Origin: Watersipora subatra
Lineage: Eukaryota > Bryozoa > Gymnolaemata > Cheilostomatida > Watersiporidae
Assembly: GCF_963576615.1 (NCBI RefSeq)
Contig: NC_088717.1
Coordinates: 57,243,526 to 57,307,525, forward strand
Direction: 5' to 3'
Length of the DNA stretch: 64,000 nt
Both the position numbers and the translations under genes were made by a program. Under the pieces are notes generated by a model. It worked only from the letters and a program-made list of their open reading frames with translations, did not search any database and had not been told where the DNA came from. Positions 46,401-59,200 of this stretch are shown here, in pieces (position 1 is the stretch's first letter; each line of letters starts with the position of its first letter).

Positions 46401-49400
46401 ACATGTCCAACCATAGTAGTAAGTTATCAATCTACTTACTGCACACTTTTCACTATTTGTATAAAGTGGAGATAACAAACTTACCGTATCTACTATTATG
46501 TTTCTGAATTTTTGTTGTCCTGCCTTTTTATTGGTAATCATACAAAGATTTCATATTTAAACTTTTTTTATCGTGTAAATCTGCCAAGACTGATGAAGGA
46601 AGGTCAAGGCCGTTAGATTTTATTGGTTTCGCATGATAGAGATTGTATACTCGCTTCTTTCCTTATTGACAGTATTGATAAAACATTACTGTGACAATAG
46701 TTGGACAGTTTTTATGGTTTGTCGTTTGCAGCCCCCACAGAGCCATTCTACTTTGGATCTTGTGAGAACACCAAATATGAGAAAAATTGGACTCGTGATG
46801 GCACTTTTGTGGTTTATTGTTTCCTTCGTTTATTTTGGCATGTCGTACAATGTTTGTGAGTTGTCCTTATTCTCTCTAGACTTGAATATTTGATTAACTC
46901 TTTGACTAACTGCTAATTAACTATGGAACAGTTTTATTGAATAGATCTAGGAAACATTCATATTATCTTCATGTAACTGCATGGGTGTTCAGTATATCAT
47001 AGCCACTGACAGCATCTCTCTGGTAAAGTTGCAGCTAGCACTCTATCCCTGGTCACTCATCAAGGAATATAAGTGTTTTTAACAATCGTGGAATGAGGAG
47101 GCTTCTACTGGCGCAGTACATGATAAAGTTGATGCCAAATTTAGCAGCATATCGAAGAGTATACTGTTTTATTTTTGGTTGACCTTGCCATAGTATATGA
47201 TAACTGAACCTGTAAAACTATCTCTCTTTGGTCAAAACCAACAGTGTTTCTCCCCTTACAACTTTGCCCTTGACCATGAAAAGCACAATCCAATACAATA
47301 AATAATGACTTGACAATGACATTTTAGTTTACTAATAATATAAAATATATTAAGAATAAATTAATGTAAGTGTAAATAATACCCCTTTATATTACCAGTC
47401 TAGTCTGTAGCAACAGTCAAAGTTTTTCACAAAGGATAATTGCTTGGTGATCAGTTAAGGTCAAAGTGCAAATAACAGTTGAATCATTTTCAGGTTTCAG
47501 TGCCAATTTTTTTTGGTGTAACATTTTGGACCGTTGTTCAGTCTTTTAGCCTTGTATATTTGTTGTCTTAGTAATGAGAAATACCAAAAATAAACTTGCG
47601 CAAAAATTTGAAGAATTCATCAGAAAGTATCGGTATTTTTCTATCATTCCCGATTATTTTTGATATCTAAAATGATCTGACTGCCAGAATGTTTTAAGAT
47701 TATAATTAACAAAACTTAATTGGGGTGAAACGCTCAGAAGAAAAATTTGTGCCGAAATGACATCACTAGTTTCTATATCTACTGTGGTTTTTATCACCTA
47801 TTGCGTTCAAGTTGCGGCATTACGTGTCTCTATTCGGTCGGCCTCTTTGCAACTATAGATGTCATAATTGCACTTTCGCTCAAAGCTGACCATTTTGACC
47901 AAGATCAAGTTTTTCAATTTTAATCTTGAAACATCGTGGCAGTCAGGTCACCTTAAACATCAAAAGCCTTTATTTACTATTAGCAAATGATAGTAAAATA
48001 TCAATAATTTTTAATAAAATTTAAAATTTTGTGCATGTTCATCTTTAATGGCTTACAAAGAACTTAATGAACAAATTTGATCTGACTATATGGTTGGTAT
48101 CTTATTTCAGAGTAAAAGCCTATTATACTTGTCTGTAGTCTCTCTAAGCTCATCAGTGAAGTCATTGTTTTATGTTTAACAGCCAATCTGGAAGGGAGTA
48201 TTTATGTCAACAACGCCATTCTTGGAGCAGTCGAATTAGTCGCCAATGGCCTATGCATATTTGTTGTCAAGTTCGGCAGGCGCCCCGCAATATTCACCAT
48301 GTTCACGATAGCCTTAGCCGCTATGTTTGCCATCATTTTTGCTCAAGGTATGTTTCAATTAAATTAGTTCTTTTATTACATTTATAGATTATTTCAGACA
48401 GCCTGTTGAATTACTTTGATGAATTTATCATAAAATGATGTCACTACGTAAGAAAAGTCAGGTCGCTGTGTAAGCGAATTTAGTCGCCGAATTTAGACGA
48501 GTGAAGAGCTGAGATCACGGTGTGGAGAAAGCAATAATTGTACAGAACAAGTTAGTTTGATTTCACAAACTTGAAAAATAATGTAAATCTTTCTAATTTG
48601 TTCCAAGACTAAAAAGCTACATGTATTTTTTCTAACCGGTTTTACATTATTTTACTCGGAAAACTGTAAGAAGAGATCAAGCAGTATATGAAGTACATCA
48701 AGTCTCTCATAAATATTCTATTAATAGATGAGGTGAGATTGGGGAATACAACACTGTATCACTAGCAGGTGCTAGCAGATGCTACCCTGCCCTCATTTTC
48801 TCAGATTTTGGTATAAAATAAAAAACTATAAAAAAGGTTTGTGTGTATTTTAATTTTGTATTTTAACAAAAGGAGAAAATACATAATACACTAATACACT
48901 GCGCAAAACGCAGTATTTTGATAACCACTACAAGCATGTCTTTGCACAAAGGTTAAATGCTCAAGAATATCAGAGAGAGGGTGTTTGAGTTCTGAATGGG
49001 TGAGGTAAATTAGGTCATGACATCATCAAATTAGGTCATTGTCTGGTGTATTTGAAAGGGGTTGGGTGGGCAGTTTGAAAATTACAGAAAAATACAGAAA
49101 GGGTTTGAGTGTGTCTTAAAGGAGATTCTGTATTTGCTTTTGTAAATCTACAGTAGATAAGTGATGAGTAACTCATCCCTTGTACATGCGATATCCAAGA
49201 TGTATCAATAGGTATAAAAGATCTCTAGATATCTATACTGCTGTCACCCAATGCTGCATTTCAATACTTATTGTTGGTTAAAGCTGAGATGCATAGAAAA
49301 AATCATCTGTTGTATTGCTATTGTATCGTTGCAGGCTCATACTGGGCTGTGATTATCCTCGCCATGATAGGAAAGTTTATAATTGCTCCATGCTTCAGCT

Positions 49401-52400
49401 ACATATATATAGCTACTATAGAACTTTATCCTACACAGGTGAGCTTCTAGACTCCATAAAAGCATGAAAAAGCCATATGCTGACACTAGAAATAGTGACT
49501 CCATTTTCGCTCTGTTTCAGTGTAAAAGGGCAGTATTTAGTAGTCTAGTTCTGACTTGAACTCTTTCGATACCAAACAAATTTATTTACCAGAATCACAC
49601 CGTGAAACCTCTATTTGAATGTCACTTTTACTTAATATCATCTCTAATAGAGTGCCACTTTAGGAACAGGGTTGAAAATCTAGTTTCACCTTTTAATTGA
49701 ACGCCACATCAATTTGACCACCACTTTAACATTCATTGATCTTTGCAAACCCAAAAATAGAGCGCCACCCTCTATTTGAACACCACCTCAATTTGAACGC
49801 CCCCTCCGTTTGCCTGCCACTTTGACATTCATTGATCTTTGCAAACCCATAATAAAAAGTGATCAGTAGAAAAGTGTTTACAAAATAGTACTAATAATAA
49901 CTTAGTTACATCAATAACAATTAATTCTTTCGTTGCTGTATTGGTTGCCATGATTTTAGTTACGGTTTGCCTGCGGAGATCAATCGTCACAGTCATAAAA
50001 TTAAACTCCAATTTGAAGTCATTAAAGTCTAAAATCCAATCCATGGTTTTCAGATTTATCCATGATGTGGTTTACAATCTCGTCTGAACGTTTTGATGAA
50101 TGATGAGAATACTCTTCAGGAACACTATATGACCTAATAGCAGCCATGTTTAAGGCGTATCAAAGTCCGTTTTGTAACTTCAGAGTGGTTTTTCTTTAAA
50201 ACTTTGGACGCGACGCTATCGACATAATTAATAGCTGCATGCGGCTAATATGTTTCAATCAAAGGAGTTCCTTGTTAAGTCAGTCTGGCACTTCAACGTA
50301 TATGAAAAACAGGTTAACAAAAATTCTGAGGTCGGCAGTATTAATGGCGCTCCACCCGAAGGAAAGTGAAAAATGTAGGCGACATTAGCATTGCTTTGCT
50401 TGTGGAAGGATTAAATTTATCTTCCCAAAATTGTGACAAGCTAGTTAAAAAGTACAACGTCATCCTTTATCTGAACGTTATCTCTATAAACCGCCACCAT
50501 AGGGAACGGTTAACAAATACAGCACCGTGGCGTTTAAATAGAGGTTTTACGGTAATTACATTTACTGTAAAACCTAATACGCGACAATGGAGGTTATAAA
50601 TCGTCATAACCTTTAAAACACACAGCCTATAAAAAAAATTTTGATACCAGATTAATCAGCATAAAATTTTACATCAACTGATGCCATAAAATATGCCACA
50701 AATGTGTTGCAGGATGAACTTATACAGTTTGTCGGCCATTTTAAAAAAGATCATGAGCATGCCTGAGTCGGACGATATAAATATTAATACTGCTTAAAAC
50801 CACACAAAATCTCCTGATCTAAAGTTAGTGCAAACTCTGTAGCTGTAATGCGTCTGCCACAACTGGTCATTGCTAAAAAGAAATTGGGATTAAAAAATAA
50901 AAGATTTTGCAAAGCGAAACTACGCTCAGAATGGGTTGTAAACATATTTTAGTGGCTCAATGCAAACAGATAAATGTTTTCTTTCATTAGGCACAGATAT
51001 GATAGGCTAATTAGTTAAGTATTCACTAATCAGAAACGATCAGTAGGAAGCCTACTAAACGCAACCTCTTTACCAAGTCGTACTACACGGATCGTAGTAG
51101 CAGAAGAGTTAAGTACATTTTGTAACCTGATCAATGTATGAATTGTGTTGCAACTCGCCTGATGTCCCTTTCCAGGTCAGGTCCAGGTCAGGTATTTCCC
51201 TAACAGTAGTCAGAGTCTAGATTTGTGTTCATTTTCCCATCAGGTCACATAACTATACATATCGGGCTGGTGTTTTATGTTACATTCTGTTTTGTTTTAG
51301 ACTAGAACTTTAGCTCTTGGAGCTGGTTCTTCTCTGGCCAGATTGGGTGGTGCTGTTGCCCCCTTCATACCCTCAACAGTAAGTATGTAAGCTGACCATT
51401 TATGGATATCAGACTTTTCAGTTGCTAACTTTGTCACTCTTGTTGCGTCTCTCAAGTCTCATCGCTGTGTAATAAAAGTGCGCATTGTTGAGTGTACATG
51501 CCAACCTCTATATCACCGTTTAAATATAGTCAATTGACTTACATTTGCAGGTGAGCTATTGGGATAAACTTCCCTATGTAATATTCTCATCGGTTAGCCT
51601 TATAGGAGCCATAGATGCTCTTTTCTTGCCTGAGACCAAAAATAGACCTCTTCCAGACTCTATCGAACGTAAGTTACACTAACATTCCCTTTCTAGTGGT
51701 GTTATCATTGTGTAAATGAGGGCAACTCCTAATTTGTAGATATGATTTCAATCATACACCATGTTCAGTCTATTAGTTTAGTGTTTCACCCGCTCTACAC
51801 TGTAGTGACAGTATTACTTATCCATATATACATAAATCTCAGAATTTGTCTTTTTGTCTGTCAACTCTGGGTCCAGCTGTAGCGATTAAAATAAAGCGAT
51901 GAAAAATTTACATAGCACTGTATCTTAGAACCTCCAGATCTAGATGCGACAAACATAACAAAAAGACTACGGTACCCAAGCGATAAATGATCGTTAGGAC
52001 CTTCATTATATCGGTTAATATACCATCGCTTAAAGCGCCTGGGGTCATTAGCTCGCACAGTTGGCAGTTACACCTAGCGGAATGACACAGCAATTGTCTG
52101 CAAACATAGCAGTTGTTTTTGTAAAGGTAAGCTTACCTTTGATAGCTTACCAGGTAAGTTACAAAAATTCATTAGATAATTATTCTGTTAATCCATTAAT
52201 CTATTAATCCCGCAACGCACGGCATTCATTTAGTACTTCATATTTAACAAGTCAGCTGAAAATTTAGATAGTTATACCTTCTGTATATACAAAGTGTATA
52301 TACATACACTTTGTATATACACCCTGTATATATACCCTCTGTATGCATGGTGTATATACAGGGTGTGTAAACGCCGTATATACATTCTGTATATATATAC

Positions 52401-52799
52401 ATTGTATATACACCACCTGTATACAGAACTTGTATATTTAGAACTACTGCTATTGGTTGTTATTATTACACACTGCTCGCACTCCCCAAGGTTATTAAAA
52501 TCTCTCCTATTGGATAAGGGACAAGGAGACCAGTAGTTTCTTGAACTGTCAGCGCCCTAATTATATTGCAAAACAGATCATCAAACGATCAGACCATCTT
52601 TTTTGGATGCTTTTATATCACACTTGAACTCATTTTCTCTTTGCGTCTCATGAAAATAAATTTTAACTGTCTTCTTACATAATTCATGTTAACTGTCTTC
52701 TTAACAGGTGCTGAACAGGTGAATATAGTCAAGTTCCATTTGCCATGTGACTGCTCAGGGCCTATCAGCGTCGACCCTCCTTTAAATGAGGAAACTTAG
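40412..52799 (+). CDS. SLC22-type organic ion transporter, copy B (complete, 14 exons)
   Basis: SLC22-family plasma-membrane carrier, 549 residues (normal length for the family). Exons: 40412-40421, 41229-41372, 42818-42949, 44170-44291, 44484-44587, 45189-45343, 45568-45736, 45984-46116, 46732-46855, 48183-48347, 49335-49438, 51301-51378, 51551-51668, 52708-52799 (stop TAG). All GT-AG and all phases join to exactly 550 codons. The start is a ten-base coding piece (ATGTCGTCAG before gtgggt), chosen because it joins in phase to exon 2 and nothing better precedes. Features: cytoplasmic acidic/Ser N-terminus, FDEAVCKVGFGRYQ (about 35-48), large loop with four N-glycosylation sequons (about 75-135), GDVADRFGRR (about 167-176), PESPRW (about 282), KFGRRP (about 395), ELYPTQ (about 449) and LPETKN (about 511). 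The closest family is SLC22; the substrate class is not resolvable. No TATA box was recognised upstream. Confidence 0.92.
41575..42215. repeat. 43-bp minisatellite in intron 2 of copy B
   Basis: About 15 units of the same 43-bp repeat as 1-3327, in the same intron and orientation. One unit is shortened near 42055. Confidence 0.95.
44596..44815. repeat. 33-bp minisatellite in intron 5 of copy B
   Basis: About 6-7 units of the 33-bp repeat seen at 6351-6870. Confidence 0.93.
47560..48090. other. Copy-B intron 9 segment without counterpart in copy A
   Basis: The introns of A and B align up to about 47575 and from about 48100. The intervening B sequence differs from A (9690-9790) and is longer. 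No recognisable termini or coding content. Confidence 0.4.
49556..51115. mobile_element. Copy-B-specific 1.56-kb insertion in intron 11, containing a TIR element
   Basis: Copy A lacks this block (its flanks meet near 12180). Within it, 49599-50553 starts ACCGTGAAACCTCTATTTGA and ends in the complement (taaatagaggttttacggt), with TA at the right edge. A subterminal direct repeat 'cactttgacattcattgatc' or close variant occurs at about 49720 and 49820. A related copy of the terminus lies inside the hAT element near 38578. This looks like a mariner/pogo-type MITE with TA target. The rest of the block (50560-51115) is unassigned. Confidence 0.6.
51790..52090 (-). mobile_element. SINE-like repeat in intron 13 of copy B
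   Basis: Copy-B-specific. The minus strand ends in 'aaattctgagatttatgtatatatgg' preceded by a 'tttgtctgtc' type segment, resembling the tail of the repeat at 4146-4200 in copy A and a shorter trace at 43185-43245. This recurrence implies a dispersed family. The tRNA-like head is not convincing here. Confidence 0.35.
52280..52440. repeat. Degenerate 'ctgtatataca' repeats
   Basis: About ten imperfect direct and inverted occurrences of ctgtatatacac/gtgtatatac in intron 13 of copy B. Confidence 0.7.
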
Positions 52800-53524
52800 T
52801 GATGCGATGCAATTCATATTTTATTTTATGTTTTAACATATATAATAGGAGTATTTTACTTGCCTGAATTATATAGGTCAGCCTTTTACATCAGTTTCCC
52901 TGACTTATGTTATCTTTTTCATACTAAGCATAGTACAATATTGTGCTTGTATTATTTCTATTATTTTAGGATTTCTAACATTTTATGAAAAAGATTATTA
53001 TTAAAAGTTATTTATTTGTTTTAAGTTTTGTATTCACGCAATTGCTACATCTTACCTCTTCTTTCACATTTTATCATCTGTTATAGGAAAATATTTGTCT
53101 GATAATTTACTTATAACTTGGTTTTGTTGGAGATTATTTTTTAAGGTATTATATCCCTGTCATTTGCAGTGCAAAAGATACCATTAAGCCTAGATTGAGT
53201 CTAATTGTATTATTTCGAAGTTTTCTTTATATACAATGTATATACACATATATTTATATATATACTTTATCCGGTCCTGGTTGGGATTGCGCTTATAGAA
53301 GTACCTAAAATTTATTACAGGAATACATCTATAAACCAACCTGTCTTAACACAAAAAAGCCTGGTCTCCCATTGGCATCTGTTTTCCTTAGTAATAATCG
53401 ATCGCTTATTATAACACGTTAATACTATTCCTCTATTATTACACATGAGTGCAAATGATAAACAATATTTAGCTGCTGAAATTATATACCGAGTGGTGAG
53501 TGTTATATTATATTTCTTCAACAT
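52800..53524 (+). other. 3' flank of SLC22 copy B
   Basis: Matches 15159-15545 up to about 53160, then unique sequence. No gene recognised. Confidence 0.5.
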
Positions 53525-54160
53525 TACAACATAGCTTTTAGCTCAACTATCAAATGTCGACAGGATGATACAACATAACTTTTAGCACGACTGTTAAATG
53601 TCGACAGGATGATACAACATAACTTTTAGCTTGACTATCAAATGTCGACAGGATGATACAACATAACTTTTAGCACGACTATCAAATATCGACAAGATGA
53701 TACAAGATAGCTTTTAGCTCAACTATCAAATGTCGACAGGATGATACAACATAACTTTTAGCACGACTGTTAAATGTCGACAGGATGATCCAACATAACT
53801 TTTAGCTTGACTATCAAATGTCGACAGGATGATACAACATAACTTTTAGCACGACTATCAAATATCGACAAGATGATACAACATAGCTTTTAGCTCAACT
53901 ATCAAATGTCGACAGGATGATACAACATAACTTTTAGCACGACTGTCAAATGTCGACAGGATGATACAACATAACTTTTAGCTTGACTATCAAATGTCGA
54001 CAGAATGATACAACATAACTTTTTGCGTGATTATCGAATGTCGACAAGATGATACAACATAACTTTTAGCGAGACTATCAAATGTCGACAAGATGGTACA
54101 ACATAACTTTTAGCGCGACTATCAAATGTCAACAGGAAGATACAACATAAATTTTAGGAC
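53525..54160. repeat. 44-bp minisatellite, about 14 units
   Basis: Unit 'atgatacaacataactttta' + 'gcacgactgtcaaatgtcgacagg' (period 44, from tcgacagg starts at 53557, 53601, 53645). Alternating 'gcacgac', 'gcttgac' and 'gctcaac' variants recur in order, suggesting a longer composite unit. Confidence 0.95.
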
Positions 54161-54304
54161 AGCAGATGAGCCTGATAGCTAGAGCCACTCACGGATATAG
54201 AGTTTAGTTTAGGAACAGTTTGCCAGGAAATAACAGTAAAAGGTTACACTTGTTAGTCTGAAAATATCGTAGATTAGAGCTTGTGTATTTGACTAGGTCT
54301 CGGT

Positions 54305-54640
54305 AGCATTTGGTCGAGTGCGGTGAAGTCTGGAATAACTAGTACAGTAAAGTCTGAAATAAATAGAACAGTGAAGTCTGGAATAACTAATACAGTAAAG
54401 TCTGAAATAAATAGTACAGTGAAGTCTGGAATAACTAATACAGTGAAGTCTGGAAAAACTAATACAGTGAAGTCTGGAATAAATAGTACAGTGATGTCTG
54501 GCATAACATGTACATTAAAGTCTGAAATAAATAGTACAGTGAAGTCTGAAACATTTAGTACAGTGAAGTCTGAATTGATTAGGACAGGCAAGTCTGGAAC
54601 AACTAGTACATGTACAGTGATGTCTTAAATAACTAGTACA
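54305..54640. repeat. 24-bp minisatellite, about 13 units
   Basis: Unit 'acagtgaagtctggaataactaat'. As 24 is a multiple of 3 it yields open frames on both strands (about 100 codons, repeats of TVKSGITN on + and FTVLVIPD on -). No start context, splice sites or domain support a gene. Confidence 0.93.
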
Positions 54641-56265
54641 GCAAAATCTAGAACAAGTAGTAGCGACATTTTTGAGATACTTTCAGCAAAACCTTACTTG
54701 GAATTGACAGCATGTGCAGGTGCAGAACTCTGAGTGCTCATTCTAGCGAAAGGCTTCTCATGATTGTAGACTTTCTATTAATGTCAAAATGTATAAAAGT
54801 GCTTGTAAGAATACTGATAAGGACAATTATACTGGTTTGTGACAAGCAATTGTAAGGATGTCTCTGTCTAACTTTTAGAGACCACAAAAAGCTTTTTTCA
54901 TTACTTGGGCCATGGATTTTCATGTAGAATAAATGTAAACAAGATTTGAAATCATACAGAACCAAAGTAGGAACCTTTTGACCTAGATAGCAAGGCAAAG
55001 TAGAAACCTCTTGACCTAAATAGCAAGCAACAGCATTTCATTCTTTTATTCAGTTGCCACTCAAGTTTGAACTGGAGAAAGAAGTTGCCCTTCAGAAGAA
55101 GGGAGCCACTTTCTCATCTATTTAAGCTGCTTTCCTTCAAGGTCCCATTCATAGTATTACGCAACTGTTAGCAATTTTATTTGGCAAGTTAACAACAGTG
55201 TCTAAGAGTTTCAAACTTCACTAGTAAAGTTGCCTAAGGCTGATTCACACTTTGTCGCCGTCTGTCGGCATTAGTTCCACAATACTTCGGTGTCCGTCTA
55301 CAATAACAATGTTAACACATTCACAAACTCATCTCCCTTTACATCAGAGAATAGTCTAGTGCATAACATTCTCATTCTACTATACAGTTGCATAAACGAT
55401 TAAGCGCTAGTCCCGCAGCAACTGTCATAATAGACAATATACATGTAGATCCAACGATCCTTGACAGCCAATTGCCATCGCCGAAGTGGTGCACATTGCA
55501 CGAGCTGTCGTGGATGCTCGACGAACTATCAAGAAAGATTAACAGCTGTAATTTTTCCCGGCGTATCTATGTTGTTTAGGTAATGCCATCGGTTTATTGT
55601 ATACATAGTTGACAAACCATCGCCATGAGGACACCGCCAACATAGGCCCTTTAAGAAAGGGTTCATAAAGGTCACTAGAAAATTCTACATAATTATGATA
55701 GTAAACAGTTGGTGTTTGACGGTAAAAATACTAAAGCAAGTGCACCATTGCAGCAAGCTATAATTGTTTCCTTAAATGTGATGTCATCTTATAATTTCTG
55801 ACAGCACTGTAATAAGATAACTCTACACAAGTTTGGGGGCAGAGCTCAAAGCTGCGTTTAGGTATACATGTATATGTTTCAGGTATCTTAAAAGTATTGA
55901 AACAAAGTAAAAAGCCCTTTATCTGCACTTACTATAAATTACAGCAAAGCTTATGCTAATGACTGTCTAATGATTGCCAAGATGTTTTCCTTAAATGTTA
56001 TTGGCTATTTTTACAAGCTTCTTAACGGTTTTTCCATTTGAAGACATCGATGATCGGAGTAACTCTCAGATGTATTGATTGCTTGTTTGTGGTCCCCAAA
56101 TTCAATAGGCAAGGCAGCTCCTTTCAGTGATGATAGGCCACGCTTATGAGTGCATTGCCGTAATAAAAGCTACATTGTCACATTCTGAAAAGAAATTATT
56201 GCTAATCCGCCGGCTGTTGTGAGAATGGAAAGCCACCGTTTGTCACAACGGAGACACTAGTCTAG
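54641..56265. other. Spacer upstream of the GalNAc-transferase gene
   Basis: No gene recognised. A MITE-like 'ggctgattcacactttgtcgccg' stretch begins near 55233. The last few hundred bases would hold the promoter and 5' UTR of the next gene, but no core element stands out. Confidence 0.4.
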
Positions 56266-59200
56266 ATGTTGACACATCAGGCGCAGAGAAATGTTACGAG
56301 AACCTTTGTTGGTTTTCTGTTCCTGTGGATTATTGTAACTGTCATAGAGCACCACACTCAGGTAGAATCCGATGAGCAGCACGAAGTGGTTCCTGTCACT
56401 GAGGAGCAGGTGCTACCTGTCAGGTGAGTCAGAGGTCTTGAGGTTGAAACTACATACGTATATTCTTAGTCAAGCATATGTGGAACTATGTACTTGGTGT
56501 CATTGTAGTGAAATTACAATCATATTCTTTCAATAGTGCACTAAATATAGGCTAGGTAAAGTACAGCAAGGCCTACAAACACTGGCACTCTTCATTGTGC
56601 TAGACGCAACGTTTTTGTTAGCAGACAATGCATAGCTGTCCAGTTTATAGTGAGCCCTAGCAAGGATGAGCCACGTTTTGCTTTTTGACTTGTGACCTGA
56701 TTTAAGGAAACCAATAGGTATGTTTTATTTTAATCTTCTTTGTTTTGGCACTTTTTTTGTATTCCATTCTTATAAATTGCATACTTCAAAATTTTTCAGT
56801 ATTGCTATGTTAGTCTTGAAGGTGTCATGATTATGATCCAGTTTGCTAAAGCCATGAATAAGCAATTTTGGCTTTCAGCATGCGCAGGCTTTAGGCTATC
56901 AATATACCAGTTAGTTTTATATATCCGAGGACTCCATAAGCTCTGGGAATATTTAGCACTGTTCCTTATCCAGACACTCATTTTAGATCAGAAACTGAGG
57001 CTAACTCTTTACTAGAGACTTGACATACAACTGTATATGCCAAACCACTGCTCGGGCAATGCTTCCCTGTACTAGCATATATGACAAGCTATGCTCCTGC
57101 AAGGCAACTGCATCTTTCCACCAAGCTTATATATACACTAGCAGTATACCCAACGATGCCTGAGATTTCTTTCCATTTCAATCCGATAGCCTGTGGCCGG
57201 GTGTTTAAGAAGCAGGTTCTCAGCAACCCAACACAGCTTTGAAGTTAAACAAATCTCAAATCCGAGATGATAAACAAGCATAGTAGAGGAGCAATCATTT
57301 TATAAAGATCTATTGAGGAAATTCTATTGATGGCTTTATGGTAGCTCTATTGACATAGCTTTATTGAGGTAGATCTATAGCGAGAGATCTAGTAAGGATA
57401 ATCAATTGAAGAAGATTACACTGTAAAGGAACCATTGCGGCAGGTACATAACCTTAGACCTATTGTTGAAGGTGTACCACAACAATAGTATTAAAATATT
57501 TAAAGATTTTGCAGCGTTCCATTTTTTGGATCAATTAGGTACAAAGGTTTTGGTTCTTGTATTGCCCCTAAGAGCTCCCTTTCAGGCAGAAGTTCAAGCC
57601 GACAGCTTTTACAAAGTATTTGATGTATGCCAATAACTCAAATCTTAACTGATGCTTTCCATATTGCCAGTGGTTTGAAAAAGCTTCACATAATGCTAGC
57701 TGGTGGTGTTAGGAAAACAACTCCAAGTGTATACCTTAAGCTGGTGCACCAGTAAATCCAGACTAATAGATGACATGCTGATATATGTGGAATAATGTGT
57801 AAATGCTCCAGTAGATAAGTAAGCAAACCTCGGTGATTGTTCTCCTGCAAACAAATATGTGTAGCAGATTTTGGTAATGAGAATCACTGTCTCAAGCATC
57901 AGAGCCAAGCTACAAGCATGGCCTATCACTGTCTTTAGTTTATCAATTTCTGCACTTAAGGCGCATAAGGATTCCTGATATATCAGACCATAATGGTTGG
58001 TCTATAACAAGCTATTAATTGTGAAAACATGTATTGACACATCAAGGTTTAACATGAGAAATTCAAAGAGTAAAAACTGTGCAACAGTTGCCAGACCTTG
58101 AAAGTTGTGTTGACTAGTCACTTTGACGGACACACTGCAAGTACATACATACATGTATGTACGTGCATACGTATGTACATACATACACACATGTATGTAC
58201 ATACAAACACACATGTATGTACATACAAGTACTAGCCGGTGTTGTACATGTTGTACAGCCTTTACAACTGTAAAGGTTTTCAAAATTTGTCAAACAACTT
58301 TTAAACTTCATATCATGAGAAAAATGTTTTGTGCAGGTCAAATAAATTTAAAAAAATAAACGACTATAAAAATGTCTAGATGTAAATGCAAAATAATTAG
58401 CAAGTGATAGCTAAATTAAGTCAGTTTTGCTACGATTACAATAAAGCATGATTTAGTAATGAGACAATTCATACAAACTGAGCAAACAAAATAAAAATCT
58501 TGAATATGTTGAATTAATAATAACAGTTCTTGCATAGAAGTTTTTCTGTATAAAAAGGTTACTGTTCCACAAGAAGCTATCCATCAAAACTTTGAATATG
58601 ATGATACTGGTATTTCTCGATATCGGTACAAATGTAAAAATGAGATATCGTACTGTTTTTGTCTGACCGAACGGAGAGATAATATTGAGGCTGTTCCCAT
58701 GGAGACAATATAATTGTCTGCATGAGAAGAATTAGCTTTGACCCCAGATATAGTAATTGAACCTTACAAAAAACATTCCTTAACATGGGCATCGTAACGC
58801 GTGGCCACATGGGTAAAATAATCAGCATGCGCTATAGCCGGAATAACACACATATCCAGACACATTTTTGAGAAATTTATATATAGATGCGCAGCTGCAG
58901 TGTGTCTGTCAAGCACATTGCAGCTGCATATATGCATGTATCTATATGTTATATATATACTTACAGTACATGCATAGACAGACGTACGTACATTTGTATG
59001 TATGATATCAACAAATAGGTGGAGAATACCAGGTAATAAAAAGTATTTTTGGGTTTTAGATTTTTTCTAGACATTGAGTATGTATGCTTCCGGCACTTAC
59101 CTTTCACTAATACTGGCGTACCTTATTGTGGTATAGCTCCAGAACTTTTCAGTATTTTGGAATAGCTGCACTCACCTTTCTTTTAGTTTGAAAGATGCAA

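Noticed and set aside
45859-46416. 185-codon open frame in SLC22 copy B
   Set aside because: It is exon 8 plus unspliced intron on both sides; the exon borders 45984-46116 match copy A and the family.
54274-54628. Opposed 100-105 codon frames with 8-residue repeats
   Set aside because: By-product of a 24-bp minisatellite with no stop in the unit; no gene context.
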